64,000 nt of DNA. Origin: Rhinopomastus cyanomelas (lineage: Eukaryota; Chordata; Aves; Bucerotiformes; Rhinopomastidae). The notes beneath the pieces were generated by a model. The model had not been told where the DNA came from. It saw nothing but the letters and a program-made list of their open reading frames with translations, and made no database searches. The stretch's first letter is position 1, and each line of letters starts with the position of its first letter. A program made the translations under genes and the position numbers. The stretch is from assembly GCA_013400115.1 (NCBI GenBank), contig VXBP01002796.1:124001-188000 (forward strand), given 5' to 3'. Below, one piece after another: positions 24,901 to 36,900 of the stretch.

Positions 24901-27900
24901 CTCAGCATCGGATAATCTCTGGGTGTGATTCCATATCACAGCACCATCCTCTGCAGAAACACAAATTCAGCTCTGCTTTAATATGATTTGGGCAACAAAA
25001 CTTAGGTTCTCTGGGAAACCCCAGCATGAAATATTCATCATGTGTTTTATCATCCACCTAGTTCTGTCTGTGCTCAGTGGGATTCGATCCAAGCTCTCTC
25101 ATCCATACTCGTAATGAACAATGCTTAGTGTTGGTTCCATAACGGCACAGAGCCTTTGAGATGCCTCAGCATCTGTTTCTGAAGAAATAAAACCCAAGAG
25201 CTTCCGAGCAAAGCTGAAGCACATTGACCCTATGGACCACATGAGGCAAGAGGCGCCATTCTTAACCGTGTCGGAGCTGCCGGCGCGGAATTGTAGGTGC
25301 ACTGCTGGGAGCAATAACTGCACGAGACCACGTGTGCTCTGTACAAAATGCACTTTGGAGCCATTTCATGGGTGTCTGGAATAGGAGTCCTCTCCTCGGG
25401 CTCTGCAGCAGCAGACTTTGGCTCCATTTGCAAATGCAGCTGCTGAGGAGGGCGACCCTGGATCAACTCAGCTACGACCCAGAGCTGCATAAACAATTTG
25501 CAGCAAGTAATGTGCTGAATACATTTCAGTCTGGTGAGAACCACGGCTGGACAGGTCCTAATGTTGTCAAATGTATTTGCTGATTGAAATTATTTACAGA
25601 ATACCACATGCAAATAACCTTTGGCACCAAGCTATGGGCAAGCTGGTGGCTGCTGGCTCACGTATCCCAATCCAAGCCATTTGACAGGGTCAGGTGACAC
25701 ATTTCCTGTTCCCTGGCTGCGTTACCATAATTCTCAGAACTGTTTTTGCTGCGACTCTCAACTTGTTGTTCTTTTTCAGCCACTATCCTGCAATTGGTGC
25801 TAGTTTGCTAAATATTCCTGTCAGTAATTTAATTTGGCATGTCGTTTGTGAAGAGCAAATGCAGAATGGGGATACAACCAGCCTTGTGGAGAAATGTGTT
25901 CGAGAAGCTCAACTGAATATGTATGGAAAATTCTTCGCCGAAGTTTTCCAGCTTTGCTGTGAATCTGGCCTCTGCTTATGCTATAGCTGGAGTTCTTCAG
26001 CCTCAAAGGGCTCTACGTGTTGGCTGAGAAAAGTACCTCTTTCTTCTGGAAGAACCACTGCAGGAAAGAGGAAGGTTCACAGCTTTGGGGAGGCTGCAGG
26101 GAGCCATCCGGCAGTAACCATCCCAGTGGCACTGCTCTGGGTTCGCGTGGCCGGGAGGCTGGGACAGTGAGCATGCTGAAGGTGCCGAGGCAGATGTGAT
26201 GACACATGGAGATCTTTTTGCTTAATTCACCAGGTTTGTCTCAGGCTATTTGCTCTGCTGTATGAAACTGAACAAAACCAGCTCAAGAAGATGGGCAAAT
26301 CCAAAGTCTCCATTCAAACAGTGTTTTCAAGACCATGTAGGTTGTATGAGCCCCAGAGTGCAGAGAACAAACCCCAGTGGATGGACCGGTGATTGGAGCA
26401 TCTTTGCTGAGATTGGAGCAAACACACCAAGCCAGATACATTCTAGCTGGGCTGAGTGGCAAGTGAGGTCCAGGGACTGAGCTTTGTGCTTCTCCTCTCC
26501 AAAGCTGGATTGCTCTTCAGCCAGGCTCACAAGAGCTGAGAACTTATTGTGGCTTCCACTCAGTGCTTCCATTCCCCCAGGCTTGGTGTATAAAATGCAC
26601 CAAGTGCCTCAGCACTGCAGGCAGGCTCACTTAACCATGTCCTCTGGAGACTGTCACACTACAAGTGCTGAAAATGATGCTAAATACTGAAACGAGCCAT
26701 CACAAGGAACCCTGCCTTGGCACTGACCTCGTGGTATTAAACCAACCCGCATCTTAGCTCGGTCTCTGCTGGGGAAAGAAAGATTGACCATTTGACTTCA
26801 CCCAACAGCCAGCTTTGCACTGTCACTCCAGCTTCACAGCAACAGCCTGTCTGTGTGAGCTCGTCTGGAGGGCTGCAGAATTAGTTTTACAGGAGCTGAC
26901 AGCAACGGTGCTGCAATGCAGCAATGCCCTCCTGCTCTGACTGAGCCCCCGGCCAACAGTGAGGCACTGCTGCCAGCAACTAGAAGATGCTCCAGACGCA
27001 GCTGAGGGAGCTACTTGGGCTGTGGTAATGTAGGGATAGAAAAATTCCCCAACGCTAGGCAAGGCTGCTTCTGCAGCAGCTGCACGTGAGGTTAGGAACA
27101 TCTAGTCATGCAAAAGCGGTGGCTGAAGAGTTAGGTCCTACAAGTAGGTCCTGATTTTAGCTTAAAATTGGAAAAGACTCTTCTTCTTCTACCAAGACTT
27201 TCTTGAAACTTCTTACTACATAACAATAAAATGAAACACGGGGAGCTGGGTCTCTTTAGCTTAGAGAAGAGGAGACTGAGGGGTGACCTCATCAATGTCT
27301 GTAAATATGTGAGGGGTGGGTGTCAGGAGGATGGAGCCAGGCTCTGCTCAGTGTCATCTAGTGATAAGACAAGGGGCAGTGGGTGTATCTGGAACAGAGG
27401 AGGTTCCTCATCAATATGAGAAGGAACTTCTTCCCAGTGAGGGTGACAGAGCACTGGAAGGGGCTACCCAGGGGGGTTGTGGAGTCTCCTTCTCTGGAGA
27501 TGCTTAAAACCTGCCTGGACATGTGTCTGTGCGACTTGGTCTAGGTGATCCTGCTGTGGCAGGGGGATTGGACTAGATGATCTTTTGAGGTCCCTTCCAA
27601 TCCCTAATGATTCTACGATTCTATGATCTCCTTCTCTAGAGACATTTAAAACCCACCTGGGTATGTTCCTGCGCAACTTGGTCTAGGCGATCCTGCTCTG
27701 GCAGGGGGATTGGACTAGATGATCTTTTGAGGTCTCTTCCAATCCCTAATGTTCTGTGATTCTGTGTCTCCTGTTAGACACTACCACAGATTTCACAGGT
27801 AACACCAGATATCTGAATGACCCAGCCCCTGCTTAGAAATACTTAGAAAACTTACTCGAAGGTTGGTTCAGTCTGTGCCCAGCCGAAGAGGGAGTGTGTG

Positions 27901-30900
27901 TTATAGTGGTCTCCAAGGTACGTCTTGGAGTCAGGACACAATGTCTTCTGTGCCAGGGAACGATCAGAGATGTCTGAGAACGACACAAAACACTGTAAAA
28001 TTCTAGAGAATCACAGAATTACAGAACATTAGGGACTGGAAGTGACCTCGGAAGATCATCTAGTCCAATCCCCCTGCCAGAGCAGGATCATACACATCAC
28101 AGTTCAAATCTCTTCATATTTCTAGGCATGCAAACACCAAAGGTATTAGGAAGAGGTAAAGCTGGAGAAGTAGCAGGTCTGTGCTGGCTAGAGATTAGCA
28201 GGCAGCCATGAGTACCTGGCTGCAGACAGGCACGTGTGTCATCCTCAGGAGGGTGAGAGGACCAAGTAAACACTGCTAATTAATTTCACGTTTTATGCCC
28301 AATAATTAAAAACAGTTCTACAAGCACCATGTATTCACTAAGTAATAGCCGGAAGGAAAACGTCCGCGTTGCTAAATTAAGGCTACACTTGTTCTTTCAC
28401 ACTGTGACAAATTGCACTCAGGAGCAAAACTTTTGCAGAATAAAAAACAAGTGAGAGGACTTCAGACACCCAGGGAGGTTTGAAAGGTTGCACGAAGTCA
28501 TCAGGTCTCGGTTTGCCAGCTGCAGGTGTGGGCAGGCAGCGTGGTTCTGCACCACCACGGCAAAACTCCCACCAGAGCTCAGTTCTGGCCCCTCTCTTCC
28601 CTGGGACACGTAGGGTTGAAACATGGGGGGGGCCACTGCAGGGCTCCAAGCAGCGGGGCGAGCAGTGAGTGGCCAAGTGTGCAGGGGAGGAAAGACAAGC
28701 GGGTGGCACAAGCACCTGCGGGGTGCCGCCTGCAGCGGCCCGATACGCTGGGCACAGGGGTGAGGGCAGATCATGCTCTGTGTGTCCACACGCAGAGGGA
28801 TTGGCCAGTAACACAGCAGCTCACAGGCAGCAGAGGCAATGGTAGCCTTTTTGCCTTTGGTAAGAGCCAGGGGTAGTCTTGACTTACTAGTGATATCAAG
28901 GGGAAGCAATCTGAGGCACAAACTGGCTGCACTGATGCTGCCTGGGCTCTGACCCCATAGTAAGAAGATGCTGGGGAAGCCCATGTGATTCTCACCGTGT
29001 GTGGGTAACCCCCGTGAACACACCAGGTGAAGAACCGCAGGAACTGGGCAGACAGGATGTTTCTTTGCTTTAAGCAATGTCTTTGTTTTTGGAGATGGAC
29101 TTGGAAAATGTTATAAAACTCAAATCAAGGAGTCCAAAGAAGGGCAACCAAGTTGGTGAAGGGGCTGGAGGACATGCCCTATGAGGAGAGGCTGAGGGAG
29201 CTGGGGTTGTTTAGTCTGGAGAAGAGAAGACTGAGAGGGGACCTTATTGCCCTCTACAACTACCTTAAAGGAGGTTGTAGCAAGGCTGGTGTTGGTCTCT
29301 TCTCTCCAATTAGAGATGATAGGACGAGGGGAAATGGTCTCAAGTTGCATCAGGGGAGGTTTAGATTGGATGTTAGAAGGAAATTCTTTACTGAGAGGGT
29401 GGTTAGGTGCTGGAATGAACTAACCAGGGAGGTGGTGATGTCACCATCCCTGGAGGTGTTTAAGGAAGAGTGGATGCGGCGCTTAGGGATACGGTCTAGA
29501 GGTTAGACACTAGGAGAGAAGGTTGGACTCATGACCCTGGAGGTCCTTTCCAGCCATGATGATTCTATTCTATGGTTCTATTCTAAGGCAGATTCTCAAA
29601 TATTCTTCTGCAGACTGAGTTAGGCGCCCTCATCATTGCAAATATTTCTCTGTGGACCAGCAATCTCACTGCCTAATTGCATTTTGCTCTGCGTTGGCAG
29701 TTCATTAGTGCTAAGTGCATGTCTCTGTACCTGGAACTCCATTAGCCTCTCTGCTCTGCTCTGTCACTACAGCTGGAACCCTTGTGTTTGGGTCTTTAGA
29801 CACAGAGACTCCAGCGTGGCTGGCCTGCACCAGAAATAACTTCGTTTATAGGCAATTTCCAAGTAACTTTGACTGATGCGGCTTTGAAGATGACACTAAG
29901 GTTCTGGAGAAAGTCAGACTTAATGTCCCAGTGGCACTTAATTATTAGTCCCATAAAATTAAGACGGGATATGAAAGAAAATGCTGCCACAAATCATATT
30001 TTCATGCTTCATTCTTATCCTGAGCATTTTGTATTCTGCTCCAGCAGCACTGATTATTTTACAATTGCATATTAATCTTCAGTATAAAGTGTTTTATAGA
30101 AAATTGATTTGAAGGACATCTGGTTTTAGAAGTTCAAATGACAGTTGCGTGGAGTTGTGGTTATAATTTAGATAAGGAGGCTGAAGGCTGCGCTGACAAA
30201 AAGTCCGAGGCACTGAGACTTAGACCTGCACACGTTCGGTCACTCAAGACAACTGTGAGTCCCCAGAACCCTGCCAGCTCCAGGAAGGTCCTAGTGCCTT
30301 GTTGGACTAGGCAGCTTAGGTTCCACCTCACACACCAAAGGCTGGGACAGCCAAAGGAATGTATAGTGTTGGCAAAAAATTGACTATAGAAGTAAAAATC
30401 TGGTCAAGAACAACCCCAGAGCAGTGTAGGAGAAGGGGACCTGGGGTCCTAGTGAACAGCAGGGTGACCATGAGTCAGCAATGTGCTCTTGTGGCCAAGA
30501 GGGCCAACAGCATCCTGGGGTGGATCAGAAGCGGAATGGTTAGCAGACCAAGACCAGTTCTTCTCTGCCTCTACTCTGCATTGGAGTATTGTGCGCAGTT
30601 CTGGGCCCCTCAGTTCAAGAAGGACACGTAGCTGCGTGTCCAGTGTAGAGCCACGAAAGATGGTGAAGGAAGTAGAACACATTCCTTATGAGGAGTGGCT
30701 GAGGGAGCTGGCTCTCTACAGCTTGAAGAAGAGGAGGCTGAGGGGTGACCGTATTAATGTCTATAAATATGTGAGGGGTGGGTGTCAGGAAGATGAAACC
30801 AGGCTCTTCTCGATGTCATCTGGCGATAAAACAAGGTACAATGGTGCAATGGGTGCAAGCTGGAACACAGGATGTTCCACATCAATATGAGAAAGAACTT

Positions 30901-33900
30901 CTTCCCAGTGAGGGTGACAGAGCACTGGAAGGGGCTGCCCAGGGGGGTTGTGGAGTCTCCTTCTCTGGAGATGTTTAAAACCCACCTGGATGTGTTCCTG
31001 TGTGACTTGGTCTAGGTGATCCTGCTGTGGTGGGAGGATTGGACTACATGATCTTTTGAGGTCTCTTCCAATCCCTAATGATTCTATGAAACACTGGTTG
31101 AAAACAGATCTCCTACCTCTTGGTAAAAAATGCCTTAGGCTCCTGTCTACAGAAGGAAGACCAACACTGGGGGAGTGTTCAAGAAAATTTTATAGGAGCC
31201 TTCCAGTACCTAAAGGAGGCCTGCAAGAAAGATGGGGGCATGCAGTGATGGGAAAAGGCTTCTAATCAAATGAAGGTAGATGTGAATTGAATAGGAGGAG
31301 GGAATTATTCACTGTAATGCACTGGAACAGGTTGCCCAGAGAAGCTGTGGATGTCCTGGTGGTGTTCAAGGGCAGGATGGCTGGGGCTTTGAGCAACCTG
31401 ATCTAGTAGGTGTCCTTGCCCCCAGCAGGGAGTTAGGACTAGACGAATAAGATCTCTTCCAATCCAAACTGTTCTGTGATTCTATGACACTGAGCTGCAA
31501 AGAGAAGGAGTTGGGCACATGCACGAGCAAGAGCAAGTCCAAGAGAGGAACTGGGCTGAGAACACGCCTGGCTTCAGCATCTCTCACCATCCTTGCATGT
31601 CATGTAGATATCTAGGTCTGTAAGTCTGACTGCTCAGACTTCAACGTGTGTTCTCACAAGACTCAGCTTCACGGCTCAAAAAACTCTTGATAGCTCCATC
31701 CCTCAGCCCTTTATTTGTGAGGGTAAAGGGACTTTATTGACCATCTTCCCTGAGATCTCACACCTTTTCATGGCAATGAATGCTGGCAGAAATGCAGGTA
31801 ACTTAAAGCACAGGTGGACTACCTCATCGGTCCCTGGGCTTTGGACAATGACAAGACCCACCGGGCCAGTACACAGCAGCTACAATCAGCAGCTTCTCCG
31901 CAAACAACGCAAACACCGAAATCATGACGAAAAGCCCGGCTGCTTCTTTCAATAATTTATAATATTTTTTATAATATTTTGTCAGGCCCTTGTAATGTTT
32001 TTGTTTCTCTTGTGATCAGAGTGAAAAGAAATGAGATTTAATAAATGAAACGGAGAATTCACATGACAGTGCAACAGCCTGAAGGCAAAAAGGGGACATT
32101 TCCAATACTTCACTGTCAACTCATTTATGTGTCATCTTTCTCCTGCATATTAGCATTCCCTGGGCAGCCAGGCTTTCCTGAGGAAATCTTGGCTGGATTA
32201 ATTGCCAGGACCACTGACACTAACTTTAAGTACTTATGGCTTCCAGGGGAAGAATGAGCAAGTCCTGAACTTGGCTACTGGAAGACGTGTTTCTGTTCCT
32301 AGCAGTCTCCCATGGGCTTTGCATTTTAAAACTGAACCCACCTGGATATGTTCTGGTGCCACTGGATCTAGGTGGTCCTGCTGTGGCAGGGGAATTGGAC
32401 TGGAGGATTTTTTTGAGGTCCCTTCCAATCCCTAATGTCCTGTGATTGAGCCCATTTGTATTAAGGCAATGAAAATGTCTTTTCTGAGAGAAAAGAAGAA
32501 ATACTGAATTAAGGCATCAGGGAGATGCTGTCTTCCCTGTCACGGTTTGCGGAACAGGCACGGGCTGCCCATGCCTGGGACTGGCAGTCACAGCCCGGTA
32601 AGAATCATAGAACCATTAGGGATTGGAAGGGACCTCGAAAGATCATCTGGTCCAATGCCTCTGCCACAGCAGGATCACCCAGACCAAGTCACAAGGGCAG
32701 AAGGGTTGCCCTCTCCATACGTTTGGATTTGAGCTTCAGTGTGTTGGTATCTTAACCTTCCTGTGCTGCAGACCAGTTGCTCAGAGACAGGCAGGGGAGG
32801 CCAATTTTCTAACCCTGAAACCAGGCAGCCCCAGTGAGAGAGGAAAGTGGCCAGTTGGCACTCCACCAAAGTAGAGCCATTGGAGAGAGAGGTGAACAGA
32901 CACAAACTGAACGCACGGAGCAGGCATGGAAAGAGGGAAAATGAGAGGATGGAATCTTTTCCTAAGAAACAGCTAATTCAGCATATATTTTTTTTAAAGT
33001 GTGTATTTTCAAAGCAACTTTACTTACTGGGAATGTAAGGAGGGTTGTTGATATCGTTGTCAGCGCACCCGGGGTACTGGCCTCTTAAGAAATTGGATGG
33101 CTCGTTCATATCCTTTAATAAAGAAGGTCAGACACATGTCAAAACCCTTTTAAAAAACACAGAATAGAAAGGAAGGGCTAATACAATGAGACATACGATC
33201 CAGATCCCATCGTAGTCAAGGACATCCTTGAACTCCAGGCACAGCTGCTTCCACCATTCAACAGTCCTGGGGTTGGTGTAGTCAGGAAACACCGAATCTC
33301 CAGGGGGCCAGGCCTAGAGTTCACAGGTATAAAGCTCAGTTGTCTTCTCATTCCCGTCACACAGCTGCTTTATCCCTTCAAAGTGACACCAGCTCAAATG
33401 CATGAGAGAATGGAATAGACCCACCTGTCCAACAGCAGGAGTTACACCATCAGAGTTGTTCACCCAGACTCCCATTTGCTCTCCAAGATCGTACGGTCTG
33501 TAAGTGCCCGGCGCTTCGTCCTTAGCTATGAAAGGGTCCTGAAAACAGTGATGGCACTTCTGTCAGCGAAGCCCCGAAGGCAGCTTACACTTCTGCTGCT
33601 GTGTTTCAGAAGAGCTTCAATTATGTTCTTAATTTTGCCACAATATTGGAAGAAGGCAGCATCAAATTTAAGAATAATTGAGAGCACAGAATAATTCAGG
33701 GAAAGTCATTAAAGATACGACGTGAGTACTTCCTGCACAAGGCAAAAGTGATGGGAAAGTACTGAATGCCCTCCTGTTCATTTTTTGTGAGACCCACCTG
33801 GCCATGTTCCTGTGCACCTTGGTCTAGGTGGTCCTGCTGTGGCAGGGGCATTGGACTGGATGATCTTTTGAGGTCCCTTGTGATCCCCTATGATTCTATG

Positions 33901-36900
33901 TTCAAATTATTGTAGAGAGGCTCTACTTTTTACTTCCTCTCCTGTCGAGGTCACAGCTGGTCAGAGAGGAGTTGTGCACTGGGCAATCCAAGACAACCCT
34001 CATTCTGGCCGCCTCAACATCAGCAGCTCACATGTGGGATAAATAAACTTCTCAAAGAGCTCAGAGTTGGCAAATACCCAACCCAAAAAGGCTCTTGTTA
34101 GTCCTTCCTTTCAGATTCAGTGTTAGACAAGGTGTTTCATGCCACTCTGGTGCAGGGTAACCCAGCTCACGCCCAAGGGGCCACACATCTCTGTTCTCCC
34201 TGTAGCTCACCCTTGCTGCTCCTCTCACTTCTTGGGGTTTTCACCACCTCCCATTGCTATCAGTGGCATTGACACACCAGCCTCAGGAGCCACCAAGCTC
34301 ATCAAAAGAGATCATTATCTGCTTCTGGGGAAGATGGCAGCCCACCATGCTGATATGTAATAAAGGTTGGTGCACTGTGGAGAGAGAGCACTCAACCTTA
34401 GTTGATAGATAGTCCTTACAGTGTGAAACGTACGGCCTCAGGTTGCGTCAGGGGAGGTTTAGACTGGATCTTAGGAAGAAGTTCTTTCCTGAGAGAGTGG
34501 TTGGGCACTGGAAGGTGGCAGAGATACCATCCCTGGATGTGTTTAAAAAAACTAGTAGATCTAGCACTTGAGGACATGGTTTAGGGGTTAGGGAGATGTT
34601 GGAATAAGCACTGGACTTAATGGTCTTGGAGGTCCTTTCCATCCATGATGATTTCTATGAAATGTGGAGTGCTGGGCATCCTCAGTCATAGAATCACAGA
34701 ATCATTTGCTCTACACTGGACCCGCTCCAGCAGCTCCATAACCCTCTTGAACCGAGGGGCCCACAACTGGACACAATACTCCAGATGTGGTCTCACCAGT
34801 GGGTCCCACCAGTCTCAGGGGGAGAAGAACCTTTCTTGATCTTCTAACCACCCTGCTTCTTATCCACCCCAGGATGCTGTTGGCCCTCTTGGCCACAACA
34901 GCACACTGCTGGCTCATGGTCATCCTGCTGTCCACCAGGACCCCCAGGTCCCTTTCTCCTGGTCAGTCCCCAATCTATACTGGTACCTGGGGTTGTTCTT
35001 GCCCAGATGCAAGACTCTGCACTTACCCTTCATTATACTCCATTAAATTTTTCTCAGCCCAGCTCTCCAGCTCTCCAGGGAGGTTGGGGAGTCTCCTTCT
35101 TTGGAGACGACTAAAACCCACCTGGATATGTTCCTATGCAACATGGTCTAGGTGATCCTGCTGTGTCAGGGGGATTGGACTAGGTGATCTTTCAAGGTCC
35201 CTTCCAATCCCTAATGATTCTATGATTCTATATCCAGGCAGGTTTAAATGTCTCCAGAAAAGGAGACTCCCCAAACCCCCCTGGGCAGCCCCTTCCAGTG
35301 CCCCATCACCCTCACTGGGAAGAAGCTCCTTCTCATATTGATGTGGAACCTCCTCTGTTCCAGCTCACACCCATTGCCCCTTGTCCTATCACTAGAGATG
35401 ACACTGAGCAGAGTCTGGCTCCATCCTCCTGACACCCACCCTCCACATATCACAACGAACTACGACTCAGGTCAATAATACTTATGGGGCAGGTAATTCC
35501 AACAAAACTTCCAAACCACCCAGCAGACTGAAGAACAGCAAAGTTATTTTAGAAAGAAACTGTCTTTTAGAAAGACAACACGTGCATGGGTATCTGTGGA
35601 GCAGAGTAGACCTTCCTCAGCGATACGCTAAACTTTACAACAAATTGTGGAGGAAGAAACCAAAGACAGGGAGGCACTTCTGCCTTAATACATCTATTTG
35701 ACAAGATAATGTGATTTTTAGATGAGGAAACTGCAGTAGCTCTCCGTTATCTTGGCACCAGTAAACATCTTATACATCACCATAAGTGAAAGAGGAACTG
35801 TCTCTCAATTTAGGAGTCTGCCGGTTAGTCTTCCTTCCCACAGGCCTTTGTCAGGACCCTCACGACAAGATGAGGAATGTGGCCCTTGTTTTAAAAGGAC
35901 TGGATCATCTTAGAGCCTAAACACTGGAGGCCTGTCCAGTGATTCAGCTGGATTAACTGGTTGGCTTCCAAGAGCGAGCCACCGGTATAAGGCAGGTAAA
36001 TACGATGCAGGGCTGTGTCAGATGACAAAGTTGGTATCAGGAAGAGGACAATATTTCTGCTGCTCTGTGATCACTGTGGGGGTGTCATCTGGAGCTCTGT
36101 GAAACCCAGTCATCTGCTGCACAGGCAAGTGCATTCACATTGGGGAACTGTGCTGGGGAGAACTACTGCAGTGAGAAATGAAGATATCACCCAGTGAAGA
36201 GAGAATAACATGGACTAGCAGTCTGAGGTAAAGAGGAAGAGTGGCTTCCAAACTGAAGGTCTAAGCAGACCATGTAGGCTGGAAAAGAGAAGACTGAAAT
36301 TACAGCAGCAGCTCCTGAGAGGGGCAGAGTGGGATTGTCTCCTTCTCCTTCCCCTGTGGAGTACCTGAGCCTGAGCTGCTCCTGAGGCATCTGTGGGAGC
36401 TGTTCACAACACCCACTCAGGGATGAGCCCCTGCACCCAGGCAACCAACTCCCCTCTCAGCTCGCCTTCAGACAGGTGGCTTTATCCTAATGTCTACCTT
36501 CAATCCTTTCTGCTGCAGTTTAAAGCACTTTTCTGCTTATCCTGTCCCTTGTGGCTAAGGAGGACAAATTACAGCTCTCTGTGGTGATGTTTCATGGAGT
36601 CATTAGGGATTGGAAGGGACCTTGAAAGATCTTCTAGTCCAATNACCTCTCCTCATTTGCTACCCACCCCCCTTCTTTCACACTCTGTGTGCACTGCTCT
36701 GGGCCTTGGGACTCCCGAACCTGCCCATGCCAATCCTCCCCATGTCCCAGTCCACACTGGGGAGTGCAGCCCTCCTGGCAGTGCTCTGGACAACAAGGTC
36801 CTATGCATCTGTCCTTTGATTTAGCGTCTTAATTTCTTAATGTCTCTGCTAGAGATATTCAAGACCTGCCTGGACAAATTCCCCTGTGGTCTTCTATGGG

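Noticed and set aside
28383..29077. Overlapping 143- and 219-codon minus ORFs as a nested gene.
   Set aside because: Two frames are open over the same GC-rich intron DNA, with no domain, signal or splice support.
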